From: an uncultured Bacilli bacterium
GTDB lineage: Bacteria > Bacillota_I > Bacilli_A > RF39 > UBA660
Length of the DNA: 31,482 nt
Assembly (NCBI GenBank): GCA_934098745.1
Contig: CAKOPG010000016.1
Span: 1 to 31,482, forward strand
Reading direction: 5' to 3'
Below the pieces are notes generated by a model. It had not been told where the DNA came from. It did no database searches and was given only the letters and a program-made list of their open reading frames with translations. A program made the translations under genes and the position numbers. Shown here piece after piece: positions 26,163-31,482 of the stretch (the first letter of the stretch is position 1; the number at the start of each line of letters is the position of its first letter).

Positions 26163-26816
26163 ATGAACGAAAATTATGAAACTCAAAATCAATCAAAACC
26201 ATCAATACAAACTAAACAAGACGCTCAAAGAGTTCAAGAACAATTACTCGAAAAGAAAACTCAAGTTATTGAAGATGCACCTAAATTATCTTTATCAATT
26301 AAAAATGCACCATTTTATTTAGGATCTTTGTTTGAACAAGATGGAACTCCAAAAGGAGATTTTACAGTTACTGATAGATTTAAAAGAAAAGTAGTGGTTG
26401 CCTTTAAACACCCACATCGTAAATCTACTACTGGTGAAATGTATTTTGGCGAGCTAACTGATGGAAATTTATATAATACAGCTCCAAATGAATATTTGAT
26501 TCAAGCAACACCTACTTTTTTAACTAATGAAGAGTTAGATTATTTACGATCTCATCGTAGATTAACAAAAATGATTGGTAATACCGAGATTGAATTTGTT
26601 CCTCCAATGCTACAAAGAGATGATTATCCAGCAAGAGTTGAAAAATATTTGGAAAGAATTGGGGAATCAAGAGCAAAAGTTCAAGAATTAACTGATATTA
26701 TACAAGAAATAGAAAAATTAAAATCAAGACTTCCTATGGGAACATATGAAGTTATGATTGAACAACCAGAAGAAGTAGAAGAAAAGCATGATAAACCAGG
26801 ATTTCCAAATAGATAG
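26163..26816 (+). CDS. Unrecognised 217-aa element protein
   Basis: No family recognised. A Gln/Asn-rich, probably flexible N-terminus (1-45) is followed by a compact region (about 50-135) with KNAPFYLGSLFEQDGTPKGD, VVVAFKHPHRKSTTG and TFLTNEELDYL, then a helical stretch (about 155-190) and an acidic/Pro tail ending GFPNR. There is no membrane segment. I start at the ATG at 26163, 10 nt after AAGGA; a GTG at 26154 is almost on top of that site. It is followed after 11 bp by another unrecognised gene, so the two probably act together. A mobilization accessory role is one possibility because it sits downstream of the relaxase. Confidence 0.78.
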   Translation: MNENYETQNQSKPSIQTKQDAQRVQEQLLEKKTQVIEDAPKLSLSIKNAPFYLGSLFEQDGTPKGDFTVTDRFKRKVVVAFKHPHRKSTTGEMYFGELTDGNLYNTAPNEYLIQATPTFLTNEELDYLRSHRRLTKMIGNTEIEFVPPMLQRDDYPARVEKYLERIGESRAKVQELTDIIQEIEKLKSRLPMGTYEVMIEQPEEVEEKHDKPGFPNR

Positions 26817-26827
26817 GAGATGTTTAA

Positions 26828-27625
26828 ATGGAAAGAGTTAAGTACAATATTGCTATACAAACTTATATGGAAGTGTTTGACTATTTAATAACTAACAATC
26901 TTTTCGTTTATGATTCTGGTAGGGATTTTTTATCATCAAGAATAAAGATTGATGAGTATGGTTTTGTTGAGGAAACTCAAGTTAGAAGAGGAGTTTGGGA
27001 TGAAGAACATCCTAATGAAAAAAGAGTGCCTGCACTTAGAGTACTTAAAATTATAACTGATATTATTGATGATTTACTTTTAAAAGCAAATGTTCCAACT
27101 AGTCCAGATGCTAGATATGCTTATATTCATGACTTAAAAGCAAAAATGGGTGGTCAAAAAAGTTATTATTCTTCTTATCAGGAATTATTAGATATATTCA
27201 AAAAAGTATATAATGGTCAAGAATTAATGTATAGTACTGATGGAAAAATTGTTGATCTTGCATTGTTAAGATATAAACAAGTTGCTGATAAATTTTCAAA
27301 GATGACACCACTTGAAAAAAGAACTGTTGAATGCTATGCGAAATTAGAAGAAGAACTTGTTGGTTACACAGCCAATTTATTGCTTGTTGATGAATATGGT
27401 TATCAGTTAGATGATTTACATAGAAGAACATATGATGGTCATGATTCTAGCGTGAAATTTGCAAGTAAAGATACTGAAGTTGATTGGGATACATTTAAAG
27501 AATGCATTACAGATAATTATGCATATTTGGAAGAAGAAGGAAAACTTGATTTACACGGAACATTTAGTCCGTGGGATGAAAATCCTTATAAGTCAGAATT
27601 AGGCTTGGATGGAATGACAAAATAA
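26828..27625 (+). CDS. Unrecognised 265-aa element protein, second of a tandem pair
   Basis: No family recognised. The protein is soluble, acidic and largely helical, with many Tyr and Asp residues. Distinct stretches are NIAIQTYMEVFDYLI near the start, GVWDEEHPNEKRVPALRVLK (about 58-77), LRYKQVADKFSKMTPLEKRT (about 147-166) and a C-terminal FSPWDENPYKSELGLDG. No catalytic motif is evident. AGGAGA lies 7 nt before the ATG and the spacing to the upstream unknown gene is 11 bp, indicating one transcript. A hairpin-rich non-coding segment follows immediately. Confidence 0.78.
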   Translation: MERVKYNIAIQTYMEVFDYLITNNLFVYDSGRDFLSSRIKIDEYGFVEETQVRRGVWDEEHPNEKRVPALRVLKIITDIIDDLLLKANVPTSPDARYAYIHDLKAKMGGQKSYYSSYQELLDIFKKVYNGQELMYSTDGKIVDLALLRYKQVADKFSKMTPLEKRTVECYAKLEEELVGYTANLLLVDEYGYQLDDLHRRTYDGHDSSVKFASKDTEVDWDTFKECITDNYAYLEEEGKLDLHGTFSPWDENPYKSELGLDGMTK

Positions 27626-27626
27626 G

Positions 27627-27842
27627 ACTATAATTCCATTATAGTAACCCATTACGCTATTGGCATAGCCAATAACAGTGGGCAAGGGATAAATACCCCT
27701 TTGAACCCCATTTAAGCGACAAAACTACAAACTAATCGTAAGTAGTAATGTCGCCTTTTTTATTACAACTTGCGTTTTATAAAAAAGAAAGAATACTATC
27801 GCCACTTTCAACCTTACAGGTCAAAACGTGTCACGTATTCTT
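27627..27842. other. Non-coding segment of consecutive hairpins; oriT or structured-RNA candidate
   Basis: In order: ACTATAAT-TCC-ATTATAGT (27627-27645). Next, an outer stem CCCATT/AGTGGG (27648-27653, 27677-27682) encloses TATTGGC-ATA-GCCAATA (27658-27674). Then AAGGG/CCCTT (27684-27688, 27697-27701), a strong hairpin with T-run at 27716-27761, and AAGAATAC/GTATTCTT (27789-27796, 27835-27842) around 38 nt. No open frame with a ribosome site lies here. MobV elements need an oriT, and this is the largest non-coding structured stretch in the element, though MobV oriTs usually lie just upstream of mob. Confidence 0.55.
27716..27761 (+). terminator. Intrinsic terminator of the tandem unknown genes
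   Basis: GCGACA (27716-27721) pairs with TGTCGC (27749-27754) and ACTAC/GTAGT form an inner stem across a symmetric AA/AA internal loop. Six Ts follow. This is the strongest terminator in the window. Confidence 0.8.
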
Positions 27843-27848
27843 CATATA

Positions 27849-27887
27849 AAAATAACCTTAATACAATTAATGTACTAAGGTTATTTT
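27849..27887. terminator. Bidirectional terminator between converging genes
   Basis: AAAATAACCTTA (27849-27860) and TAAGGTTATTTT (27876-27887) form a perfect 12-bp stem. Its A/T ends give T-runs on both strands. It overlaps the last codons of the minus-strand XRE gene and separates it from the plus-strand unknown pair. Confidence 0.75.
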
Positions 27888-28429
27888 CTTTTTGGAAATA
27901 ATGAACTATCAAATGATGGATATTTTGATTTATCAAATTTTTCTAAATTTGGTCTTATCATAGGAATTATTTCCTTTAATCTATCTAATATTTCATCATT
28001 AGATATTTCTTTCTTTTCAATACTAGCTAATTCTAATTTATCAATTAAATCAGCAATACATCCTTTAACAGCAAAATCTACTTTTCTTCTTTCTTCTAAA
28101 TTATCTAAAACATAAAAGTAAAATTGTTCATAGCTTTGAATTTGCTTTTGATAATCAGCAGTAGATCTTTTAACAGATAAATCTTTACCCCAGTTTATAT
28201 CTATGTCATCATAACCAGCAAGTTTCATTAAATCAACCATACTTAAATTAAGTGTTTCAGCGATTCCTTTTAAATAAAGAATATTTGGTTTTAATCTTTT
28301 ACCAGCCTCTATACGAGATACTTCAGCGCAATCCATATTAGATCTACGAGCAAGTTCTCTTTGTGAAATACCTAATTTTTCCCTTGTTTCACTTACTAAT
28401 TTTCCTAATTCAGTAGTCTGTTTTTTCAT
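27881..28429 (-). CDS. XRE-family transcriptional regulator
   Basis: A 182-aa protein with an N-terminal XRE helix-turn-helix (about 8-68): KLVSETREKLGISQRELARR, DCAEVSRIEAGKRLKPNILYL and GIAETLNLSMVDLMKLAGYD. The rest is helical with a Lys-rich tail and may mediate dimerization or sense a signal. There is no protease motif of the ImmA/COG2856 type in it or nearby. It is divergent from the rest of the right half and shares a control region with repeated TGATGTAAAA motifs, so it probably represses itself and the divergent promoter at 28503. AGGTGGT lies just ahead of its ATG. Confidence 0.88.
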   Translation of the reverse strand: MKKQTTELGKLVSETREKLGISQRELARRSNMDCAEVSRIEAGKRLKPNILYLKGIAETLNLSMVDLMKLAGYDDIDINWGKDLSVKRSTADYQKQIQSYEQFYFYVLDNLEERRKVDFAVKGCIADLIDKLELASIEKKEISNDEILDRLKEIIPMIRPNLEKFDKSKYPSFDSSLFPKRK

Positions 28430-28452
28430 CTAATACCACCTCAACTGAAATA

Positions 28453-28481
28453 AGTATAACACATAGTGATGTAAAAATCAA
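28453..28481 (-). promoter_or_regulatory. Promoter of the XRE regulator
   Basis: On the minus strand TTGATT (28481-28476), 17 nt, then TATACT (28458-28453) with an extended TGT. The motif at 28467-28476 lies between and on these elements. Confidence 0.65.
28467..28476. promoter_or_regulatory. Operator-like motif, copy 1
   Basis: TGATGTAAAA lies in the spacer and at the -35 edge of the XRE promoter, and is repeated exactly at 28543. A protein bound here would block the XRE promoter. Confidence 0.5.
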
Positions 28482-28502
28482 TACATTTTTGTAATTATAG
28501 TG

Positions 28503-28531
28503 TTGACAAACTCATTTTATGATGATATACT
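28503..28531 (+). promoter_or_regulatory. Strong promoter for the right half of the element
   Basis: Consensus TTGACA (28503-28508), exactly 17 nt, and TATACT (28526-28531) with an extended TGA. It is the closest match to a sigma-A consensus in the window and points to the decayed gene and the genes beyond it. Confidence 0.75.
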
Positions 28532-28542
28532 CAATATGAAAT

Positions 28543-28552
28543 TGATGTAAAA
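28543..28552. promoter_or_regulatory. Operator-like motif, copy 2
   Basis: A second exact TGATGTAAAA, placed about 11 nt past the -10 of the divergent plus-strand promoter, near or just beyond its start site. TGATG and the following CATCA also make a small palindrome at this copy. Confidence 0.5.
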
Positions 28553-28583
28553 CTCATCAATAAAAAAGGAGGAAAAAACATGA

Positions 28584-28840
28584 ATGAAGATTAGACACCT
28601 AGAAATAAAAGATGATATTTGGAAAGATAAAAGAATTCTAAGGTAAACGAAATTGATCTATACCTATATTTATACAAAAGGATTTGAAAGAATAATTACA
28701 GATATAAATGTAGGAGAGATTCAAAGAGTAGTAAATATCAAAAATAAGGTTTGAGAAAAAGTCTAGATATATTAGAAAAATTAAATTACCTAATATATAA
28801 AGAATACTCAAACGGAATGTACACAATAACACTTAACTAG
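28584..28840 (+). pseudogene. Decayed small winged-helix-like gene
   Basis: AAGGAGG and an ATG open a frame reading MKIRHLEIKDDIWKDKR that stops at 28644. The sequence beyond still codes for a protein when frames are switched: NEIDLYLYLY (28646-28675, another frame), then KGFERIITDINVGEIQRVVN (first frame again) to a stop at 28752, then LRKSLDILEKLNYLIYKEYS to a natural stop at 28838. At least three single-base indels are needed. The pattern of a small helical domain followed by LEKLNYLIYKEY and a beta hairpin suggests a winged-helix DNA-binding protein. An in-frame four-codon ATG ORF (28580) overlaps its start. Sequencing or assembly error is an alternative to real decay. Confidence 0.65.
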
Positions 28841-28875
28841 AAAAGTAACAATGAACGCTAGTTAGAAGAGGCTCG

Positions 28876-28992
28876 GTAAGATGTAAGGCTTATATCAGAA
28901 CCTATCTTATAGAAATATAAGATGAATACAAGTTTGAACTATAACATATTTCAAAGAACAATTAATATAAAAATATATATGTTATAGCTCAA
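28876..28992 (+). promoter_or_regulatory. Structured leader with alternative pairings upstream of the HTH_36 gene
   Basis: ATCTTATA (28904-28911) can pair with TATAAGAT (28916-28923) across a GAAA loop or with GTAAGAT (28876-28882), and the two are mutually exclusive. Downstream, TTGAACTATAACATAT (28934-28949) and ATATGTTATAGCTCAA (28977-28992) are inverted copies with one mismatch. No T-run follows, so attenuation by termination is not obvious; a protein-binding or translational role is possible. Confidence 0.45.
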
Positions 28993-29041
28993 GCTAATAA
29001 ATGGCGACCACTTGGAAACTATATTTATTAGAAAGGAACAT

Positions 29042-29548
29042 ATGGCTTTTATAAGGTATTTTATTGCTGTACCAAGAATAATATTAAATGACCAAACTTG
29101 TTCCCAAACAGATAAGTTAGTTTATGGTGTAATTAACTCGCTATCAAATAATAAGGAGTATTGCTACGCTAGTAATAGTTACTTTGCTAATACATTAAGT
29201 GTTAAGGAAAAAACAATATCTAATTCAATTAATTATTTGAAACGAAAAAAATATATAAATGTTAAATTTGTAAACGGACAGCGAAGAATTTATCTTAACG
29301 AAGATATTGTAAGTAAAGAAAATTCTAAGGTGTTAGAAAAAAATGAGAATACAAACATAGTAAAAAATTACCAATATAAAAGAAAAGAATATACAAGAAA
29401 TAATTATAATAAAAAAGATAAATATGATAAAACCACTAGTATTATTCCATATTGGATGGAACATCCTGAAGTTTGTGTAGATGATCCAGCTAGTCCAGAA
29501 GAACAAGCATATATGGAAGATTTATTAAGTGAGTTTAAGGAGGATTGA
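29042..29548 (+). CDS. Helix-turn-helix (HTH_36-like) DNA-binding protein
   Basis: A 168-aa protein with a winged helix-turn-helix at the N-terminus (about 10-85). QTDKLVYGVINSLSNNKEY, YASNSYFANTLSVKEKTISN and SINYLKRKKYINVKF match the HTH_36/replication-initiator N-domain type found on plasmids and integrative elements. The middle is Lys/Asn/Tyr-rich and probably disordered, and the acidic tail ends with a short helix. I use the ATG at 29042 with AAAGGA just upstream; a TTG at 29012 in frame has no ribosome site. It may control element genes or act in replication of the excised circle. Confidence 0.82.
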   Translation: MAFIRYFIAVPRIILNDQTCSQTDKLVYGVINSLSNNKEYCYASNSYFANTLSVKEKTISNSINYLKRKKYINVKFVNGQRRIYLNEDIVSKENSKVLEKNENTNIVKNYQYKRKEYTRNNYNKKDKYDKTTSIIPYWMEHPEVCVDDPASPEEQAYMEDLLSEFKED

Positions 29549-29551
29549 TAT

Positions 29552-29584
29552 ATGAACAAAAAAATAGGAGGATATTCTTTATAG
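29552..29584 (+). other. Ten-codon ORF with a strong ribosome site
   Basis: AAGGAGG ends 8 nt before an ATG that begins MNKKIGGYSL and stops. The ribosome site is inside the end of the HTH_36 gene, so translation could be coupled to it. It may be a leader peptide or the remnant of a longer gene. I cannot tell which. Confidence 0.3.
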
Positions 29585-29609
29585 AATATCGTAAAGGGGG
29601 TAAAAGAAA

Positions 29610-29753
29610 ATGGAGGTAAATTATAATGTAATATATGTAACAAAAGATAATAAAGAAATTGAAGAAAACAAATTAAAAGATATTATAGCAAAAAAATTAC
29701 TACGAGTTATATTAGCAGAAGAAGAAAATAGTGTAGCTTTAAATAATTCGTAA
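29610..29753 (+). CDS. Small 47-aa protein upstream of the recombinase
   Basis: GTAAAGGGGG lies 9 nt before an ATG that opens a 47-codon frame: MEVNYNVIYVTKDNKEIEEN, then KLKDIIAKKLLRVILAEEE. The predicted shape is a beta strand pair followed by an amphipathic helix. Short ORFs of this sort often precede large serine recombinases in Firmicute elements, but I do not know a function; a recombination directionality factor or regulator is possible. Its last codons overlap the recombinase promoter. Confidence 0.6.
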   Translation: MEVNYNVIYVTKDNKEIEENKLKDIIAKKLLRVILAEEENSVALNNS

Positions 29754-29766
29754 AATGGTATATAAT
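29738..29766 (+). promoter_or_regulatory. Promoter of the serine recombinase
   Basis: TTTAAA (29738-29743), 17 nt, TATAAT (29761-29766). Just downstream, TTGTAG and CTACAA form an inverted repeat, and TTGTAG recurs near the ribosome site; these could be operator sites. Confidence 0.55.
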
Positions 29767-29820
29767 GTCCTTGTAGATTTATATTTGCTACAACTTTCAA
29801 GAATTGAGGTGTTGTAGTAA

Positions 29821-31428
29821 ATGGAAAAGGCAGGTGTATATTGCAGACTATCGGATGAGGATAGATATAAGAAAAATAAAAATGATGATAGTGAGTCAAT
29901 TGCTAATCAAAAAAGTATGCTTTTAAAATATGCTTTGGAACAAGATTGGGAAGTTGTAGATATTTATTCAGATGATGATTATTCTGGAGCTGGAGTTGAA
30001 AGACCTGATTTTAATAGATTAATTAATGATTGTGAAAGTGGTAGAATAAATATTGTACTATGTAAAACACAAAGTAGATTTTCAAGAGATATGGAAGTAA
30101 TAGAAAAATATCTTCATAATAAGTTTGTTGAATGGGGAGTTAGATTTGTAAGTATAGTTGATAACGCTGATACTAACAATGAAGCTAATAAGAAATCAAG
30201 ACAAATAAATGGACTTGTTAATGAATGGTATTTAGAAGATTTATCTAATAATGTTAAGAAGTCTTTAAAAAATAAAAGAGAAGATGGTTTATTTATGGGT
30301 AGTTTTGCACCTTATGGATACAAGAAAGATCCAAATGATAAACATAAACTTATTATTGATGAAAATGTTGCTCCTGTTGTTAGAGATATATTTGAAAAAT
30401 ATAAAAATGGACTTGGTTATCATAGAATATGTGCTAGTCTAAATCAAAGAAAAATATTATGTCCATCTCTTTATAAAAAATCTATTGGAAGTAATTTTGT
30501 ATGTTGTAATTTTGATTATGATACAACTGGAATATGGACATCAGATACAATTGCAAGAATGCTCCGAAACGAAAGTTATATAGGAACACTAGTACAAGGT
30601 AAAAGAACTAACATTAGTTATAAAAATCATAAGTCTAAAAAAGTTCCTAAATCAGAATGGAGTGTTACTGAAAATGCTCACGAGCCAATAATTGATAATG
30701 AAACATGGTATTTAGTTCAAAGAAGATTAAAAAATCATCATAGACCAGCTAAAGAAGATGGAAAAGTACATGTATTAAGTAGTAAAGTTTATTGTGCTGA
30801 ATGTGGAAGAATCTTTATGAGAAATCAATGTAATATCAAATGTGCTGGTGGAGTAATGGAAAAAAGAGCATATCTACAATGTAAAGGTAATAAAAAATAT
30901 CATACTTGCGATAATAATAGATCAATAAGATATGATATTATTGAAAACTATGTACTTGATGCTATAAACGACTTATTAAAGAAATGTAATAAGAAACTAC
31001 TTGAGGAAGAATATAATGCAACTTTAGAAAGAGAAAACAGACAAGATACATTAATTATAAATTTAAATAAAGAAAAAGCTAATCTTGAGAAAAAGATAAA
31101 TGAAAGCAAATTATATTTTAAAAATCTTTATACCGATAAATTAAAAGGTGTAATATCCGATAGCGATTTTTCAATGTTAAGAGATGAATATACAAAAGAT
31201 GTTGAATCTTATCAAGCAAGACTTGAAGATATAGAAAAGCAACTTGAAGATACTGAAGAAAGAAAAGAAAATTCTAAAGACATTGAAAGTATATTTAAAA
31301 AGTATAAACATATTAAAAAACTAACTAGAATAATTGTGGATGAGTTTATAGAAAAAATATATGTTGGTGCATTAAATAAAGAAACCAATACAAGAGAAAT
31401 TAAGATTGAGTGGAATCTTGATTTATAA
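29821..31428 (+). CDS. Large serine recombinase (integrase/excisionase)
   Basis: A 535-aa large serine recombinase that integrates and excises the element. The resolvase domain (1-150) has YCRLSDED with catalytic Ser11, then DDYSGAGVERPDF and KTQSRFSRD with the conserved Arg. The Recombinase domain (about 165-290) includes FMGSFAPYGYKKD and IFEKYKNGLGYHRICASLN. The zinc-ribbon domain has the CxxC pair Cys325/Cys328 (YCAECGR), with further Cys in KCAGG, LQCKGN and TCDNN. A coiled coil (about 400-490) precedes the C-terminal tail. The size is normal and no residue is missing. It lies 32 bp from the attR arm, as usual for such enzymes. Confidence 0.96.
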   Translation: MEKAGVYCRLSDEDRYKKNKNDDSESIANQKSMLLKYALEQDWEVVDIYSDDDYSGAGVERPDFNRLINDCESGRINIVLCKTQSRFSRDMEVIEKYLHNKFVEWGVRFVSIVDNADTNNEANKKSRQINGLVNEWYLEDLSNNVKKSLKNKREDGLFMGSFAPYGYKKDPNDKHKLIIDENVAPVVRDIFEKYKNGLGYHRICASLNQRKILCPSLYKKSIGSNFVCCNFDYDTTGIWTSDTIARMLRNESYIGTLVQGKRTNISYKNHKSKKVPKSEWSVTENAHEPIIDNETWYLVQRRLKNHHRPAKEDGKVHVLSSKVYCAECGRIFMRNQCNIKCAGGVMEKRAYLQCKGNKKYHTCDNNRSIRYDIIENYVLDAINDLLKKCNKKLLEEEYNATLERENRQDTLIINLNKEKANLEKKINESKLYFKNLYTDKLKGVISDSDFSMLRDEYTKDVESYQARLEDIEKQLEDTEERKENSKDIESIFKKYKHIKKLTRIIVDEFIEKIYVGALNKETNTREIKIEWNLDL

Positions 31429-31459
31429 AATGTAACCTATAAAAAAATAAATATAGTTT

Positions 31460-31480
31460 CTGGGTCAAACCGATACCAGC
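31460..31480. repeat. attR, right attachment junction
   Basis: Element arm CTGGGT (31460-31465), core CCGA (31470-31473) and host arm CCAGC (31476-31480). The same core occurs in attL (23531-23534), and the arms are inverted partners of those at attL. The host sequence continues past the window end, where the 3' part of the interrupted gene should lie. Confidence 0.8.
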
Positions 31481-31482
31481 CA

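Larger units (their letters stand above)
23531..31473. mobile_element. Complete integrative mobilizable element of about 7.94 kb
   Basis: The element runs from core CCGA to core CCGA. It carries a large serine recombinase next to its right end, a MobV relaxase, an XRE repressor with divergent promoters, an HTH_36 protein, and several unrecognised genes including a likely cargo gene at the left end. It has no type IV secretion genes, so it would need a helper for transfer. It has split a host gene at codon 15. The swapped junction arms rebuild GCTGG-10 nt-CCAGC (attB) and CTGGGT-18 nt-ACCCAG (attP), both imperfect palindromes around the core, which fits serine-recombinase sites. Confidence 0.88.

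Noticed and set aside
27198..27431. 77-codon open frame on the minus strand
   Set aside because: It lies wholly inside the 265-aa plus-strand gene, has no ribosome site, and its hydrophobic Gln/His-rich translation is the usual antisense shadow.
28638..28832. 64-codon open frame on the minus strand
   Set aside because: It is antisense to the decayed gene, whose plus-strand coding pattern is clear and which follows a consensus promoter and ribosome site.
29001..29054. 17-codon ORF overlapping the HTH_36 gene start
   Set aside because: The ATG has no ribosome site before it; overlap with the real start looks accidental.
29621..29899. 92-codon open frame on the minus strand
   Set aside because: It overlaps the small ORF, the recombinase promoter and the start of the recombinase. 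There is no ribosome site and no family resemblance.
1..31482. CRISPR arrays, tRNA or rRNA genes
   Set aside because: No regularly spaced direct repeats, no tRNA cloverleaf and no rRNA-like sequence were seen on reading through.

Overview
The window is very AT-rich, uses TGG for Trp and TGA as a stop (standard bacterial code), has strong GGAGG-type ribosome sites and sigma-A-like promoters, and carries a sigma-K-like sporulation sigma factor, a PASTA kinase/phosphatase pair, an LtaS-like sulfatase, YqeG, YqeH, DUF951 and DUF1653. Together these point to a low-GC Gram-positive of the Bacilli, probably an uncultured gut-type lineage close to Erysipelotrichales/RF39-like groups. It is not a UGA=Trp mycoplasma. 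The placement is inferred from gene content, not from a tree.

Bases 1-23,490 look like ordinary chromosome. On the minus strand, rlmN-prpC-prkC-rsgA-rpe form a tightly packed, partly overlapping operon read from a promoter near 8,230, with clpC and queH downstream. It joins 23S/tRNA methylation, Ser/Thr phospho-signalling, ribosome assembly and proteolysis. From 8,255 the plus strand carries a membrane-anchored thioredoxin-fold protein with trmL, then DUF951 with an AbgT-family transporter, ychF, and pepF with an LtaS-like enzyme. A short minus-strand block holds rpmB (bL28) and sigK. Then come trpS-yqeG-yqeH and an Abi_2 (HEPN) gene directly followed by htrA and a DUF1653 gene. Most transcription units have a recognisable promoter and hairpin terminator.

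Bases about 23,531-31,473 are a complete integrated mobile element of about 7.94 kb. It has split a gene whose surviving 5' end encodes a VIIDAGH motif typical of N-acetylmuramoyl-L-alanine amidases. Both ends can be read: the left junction has host arm GCTGG and element arm ACCCAG, the right junction has element arm CTGGGT and host arm CCAGC, and both share the core CCGA. Swapping the arms rebuilds an imperfectly palindromic attB and attP, as expected for the large serine recombinase at the right end.

Inside the element, in order, are: an unrecognised 368-aa cargo gene; a MobV (Mob_Pre) relaxase with a perfect 10-bp hairpin plus T-run inside its coding sequence; two unrecognised genes in tandem; a 0.26-kb non-coding stretch packed with hairpins (candidate oriT or structured RNA); a divergent XRE-repressor control region with a repeated 10-bp operator-like motif; a decayed small DNA-binding-type gene; a structured leader; an HTH_36 protein; a 47-aa ORF; and the recombinase. 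No conjugation (type IV secretion) genes are present, so the element looks mobilizable rather than self-transmissible. The most promising unknowns are the cargo gene, the tandem pair and the hairpin-rich region.
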